From contig CALEZT010000161.1 in assembly GCA_937927975.1 (NCBI GenBank), forward strand, positions 1 through 5,378: DNA of 5,378 nt, written 5' to 3'. The notes under the pieces are model-generated. The model was not told where the DNA came from, made no database searches, and worked only from the letters and a program-made list of their open reading frames with translations. The translations under genes were made by a program, and so were the position numbers. This stretch comes from an uncultured Phycisphaerales bacterium (lineage in GTDB: Bacteria > Planctomycetota > Phycisphaerae > Sedimentisphaerales > Anaerobacaceae). Of the stretch, positions 4,753-5,378 are shown one piece after another (the first letter of the stretch is position 1; each line of letters starts with the position of its first letter).

Positions 4753-5286
4753 TCAGTCGTCGATCTGCCACCAGCCGCCGTCGAAGTCATGCCATTGCGG
4801 CCAGGTGGTGACCATGTGGTTGCCGCTCTTTCGCTGGATGCACTCGGCCTTCGCGTGCTTGCCGTCCTTGCTCAGTTCGACGTGCCGCACGTAGACCTCG
4901 ACCGGCCCGGTGATGTTGATTGCGCCGAGGAAGAGTTGCCTCATCTCCTCCACGTCTTTCACCTGCGCGACCGCCTGCTTGATCCGTTCGGCGTCCTCGG
5001 CGGAGCCGCCGAAGAGGTTCGGATCGTAGGGGGTCTGGCCTTTGCCGAGCTTGTAGATGTAGTTCATGTTGTAGTTCGCGGCCCAGGCGGCTTTGTCGCC
5101 GGTCTCGAAGGCCTTGGCCATCGCGGCGATCCGCTGACGCAAGCCCTCCGGCAGGGCGGGGTCCTGGTTGAAGTCGTAGGGGGCCGCGTCCGCCGCGAGG
5201 GTCGCGCTCTGCGTGGGCTTGAGCGTCTGGACGCCCTTGGTGTTGCGGACCTCGACGACGCCCTCGGTGACTGCGACGTTGAGCAT
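4753..5286 (-). CDS. FecR-like domain end fused to a probable NTF2-like domain, 5' part disrupted or missing
   Basis: 177 residues from the first ATG in this frame. Residues 3-34 (VAVTEGVVEV, then TLKPTQSATL) match the last strands of a FecR-type domain, which in other bacteria senses or relays signals to ECF sigma factors at the envelope. Residues about 44-177 look like an NTF2/SnoaL-type fold: an amphipathic helix with KAFETGDKAAWAANY, a strand EVYVRHVELS, and a C-terminal GGWWQIDD. This second call is tentative. ATG 5286 is probably not the true start: a GC3-rich open frame extends 18 codons upstream to a TGA at 5343-5341, there is no signal peptide, and the FecR domain would be incomplete. 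The only SD-like sequence is a weak AGGCGG. See the entry at 5287-5378. Confidence 0.7.
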   Translation of the reverse strand: MLNVAVTEGVVEVRNTKGVQTLKPTQSATLAADAAPYDFNQDPALPEGLRQRIAAMAKAFETGDKAAWAANYNMNYIYKLGKGQTPYDPNLFGGSAEDAERIKQAVAQVKDVEEMRQLFLGAINITGPVEVYVRHVELSKDGKHAKAECIQRKSGNHMVTTWPQWHDFDGGWWQIDD

Positions 5287-5378
5287 TTTGACCGCCTGCT
5301 TCGTGTTGTCCGCGACGCCGTCGAGGAGGTTGTCCCGTTCTCAGTTGGAGGTGCGGTGACCACTCCACGGTGAATCCT
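5287..5378 (-). pseudogene. Upstream coding remnant of the FecR-like gene with apparent one-base frameshift
   Basis: Codons from 5340 down to 5287 (ERDNLLDGVADNTKQAVK) are in frame with the gene below, and 16 of 18 end in G or C, as coding DNA here does. TGA at 5343-5341 closes that frame. Upstream, the frame with the most GC3 reads GFTVEWSPHLQL and joins directly if the A at 5341 is skipped. The reading then runs off the window edge. Either a real frameshift mutation, a +1 recoding site or a sequence error is possible. Confidence 0.5.

Noticed and set aside
1..5378. RNA genes, CRISPR repeats, insertion sequence ends or attachment sites
   Set aside because: No tRNA-like cloverleaf, spaced direct repeats, transposase or terminal inverted repeats were visible. 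The only sizeable repeats are the partner A internal duplication and the paralogous cassettes.

Overview
The window looks like chromosomal DNA from a GC-rich planctomycete, probably Phycisphaerae or Sedimentisphaerales. This is an inference. It rests on ECF sigma factors directly followed by single-pass membrane proteins whose 'LWRVLMR' / 'IRRFVMR' motif precedes the membrane segment, on a degenerate H-X9-DG-like C-terminal domain, and on a FecR-like protein nearby. No rRNA, tRNA, CRISPR array or insertion sequence was seen.

Positions 51-3836 (minus strand) hold two tandem, paralogous two-gene cassettes. Transcription runs right to left: sigma factor B (3836-3300), membrane partner B (3298-2570), a hairpin (2541-2513), a candidate promoter (2478-2451), sigma factor A (2415-1882), membrane partner A (1880-51). 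In both cassettes the sigma stop codon and the partner ATG are separated by exactly one base, and the partner's Shine-Dalgarno (SD) sequence lies inside the codons for the sigma factor's last residues, NGRL. Both partners start with an alignable 52-residue module, then carry a membrane segment, then diverge completely. In both, codon 53 is an ATG-AGA preceded by a strong internal SD, so each may also yield a shorter form that begins with a signal-like sequence. The likely logic is sigma factor plus co-translated membrane regulator, duplicated and then given different external domains.

Positions 3837-4006 are a divergent intergenic region. On the plus strand a near-consensus sigma-70 promoter has its -10 box inside a perfect 19-bp palindrome. 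It drives a toxin-antitoxin pair, a FitA-like ribbon-helix-helix antitoxin (4007-4237) and a VapC PIN-domain toxin (4234-4656), whose start and stop codons overlap as ATGA.

Positions 4657-5378 hold a convergent minus-strand gene with an intrinsic terminator (4691-4723). It encodes the end of a FecR-like domain joined to a probable NTF2-like domain. Its coding frame continues upstream of the first available ATG and meets a TGA at 5343-5341. Skipping one base there restores a plausible reading frame that runs off the window, so this gene is either frameshifted or affected by a sequence error.
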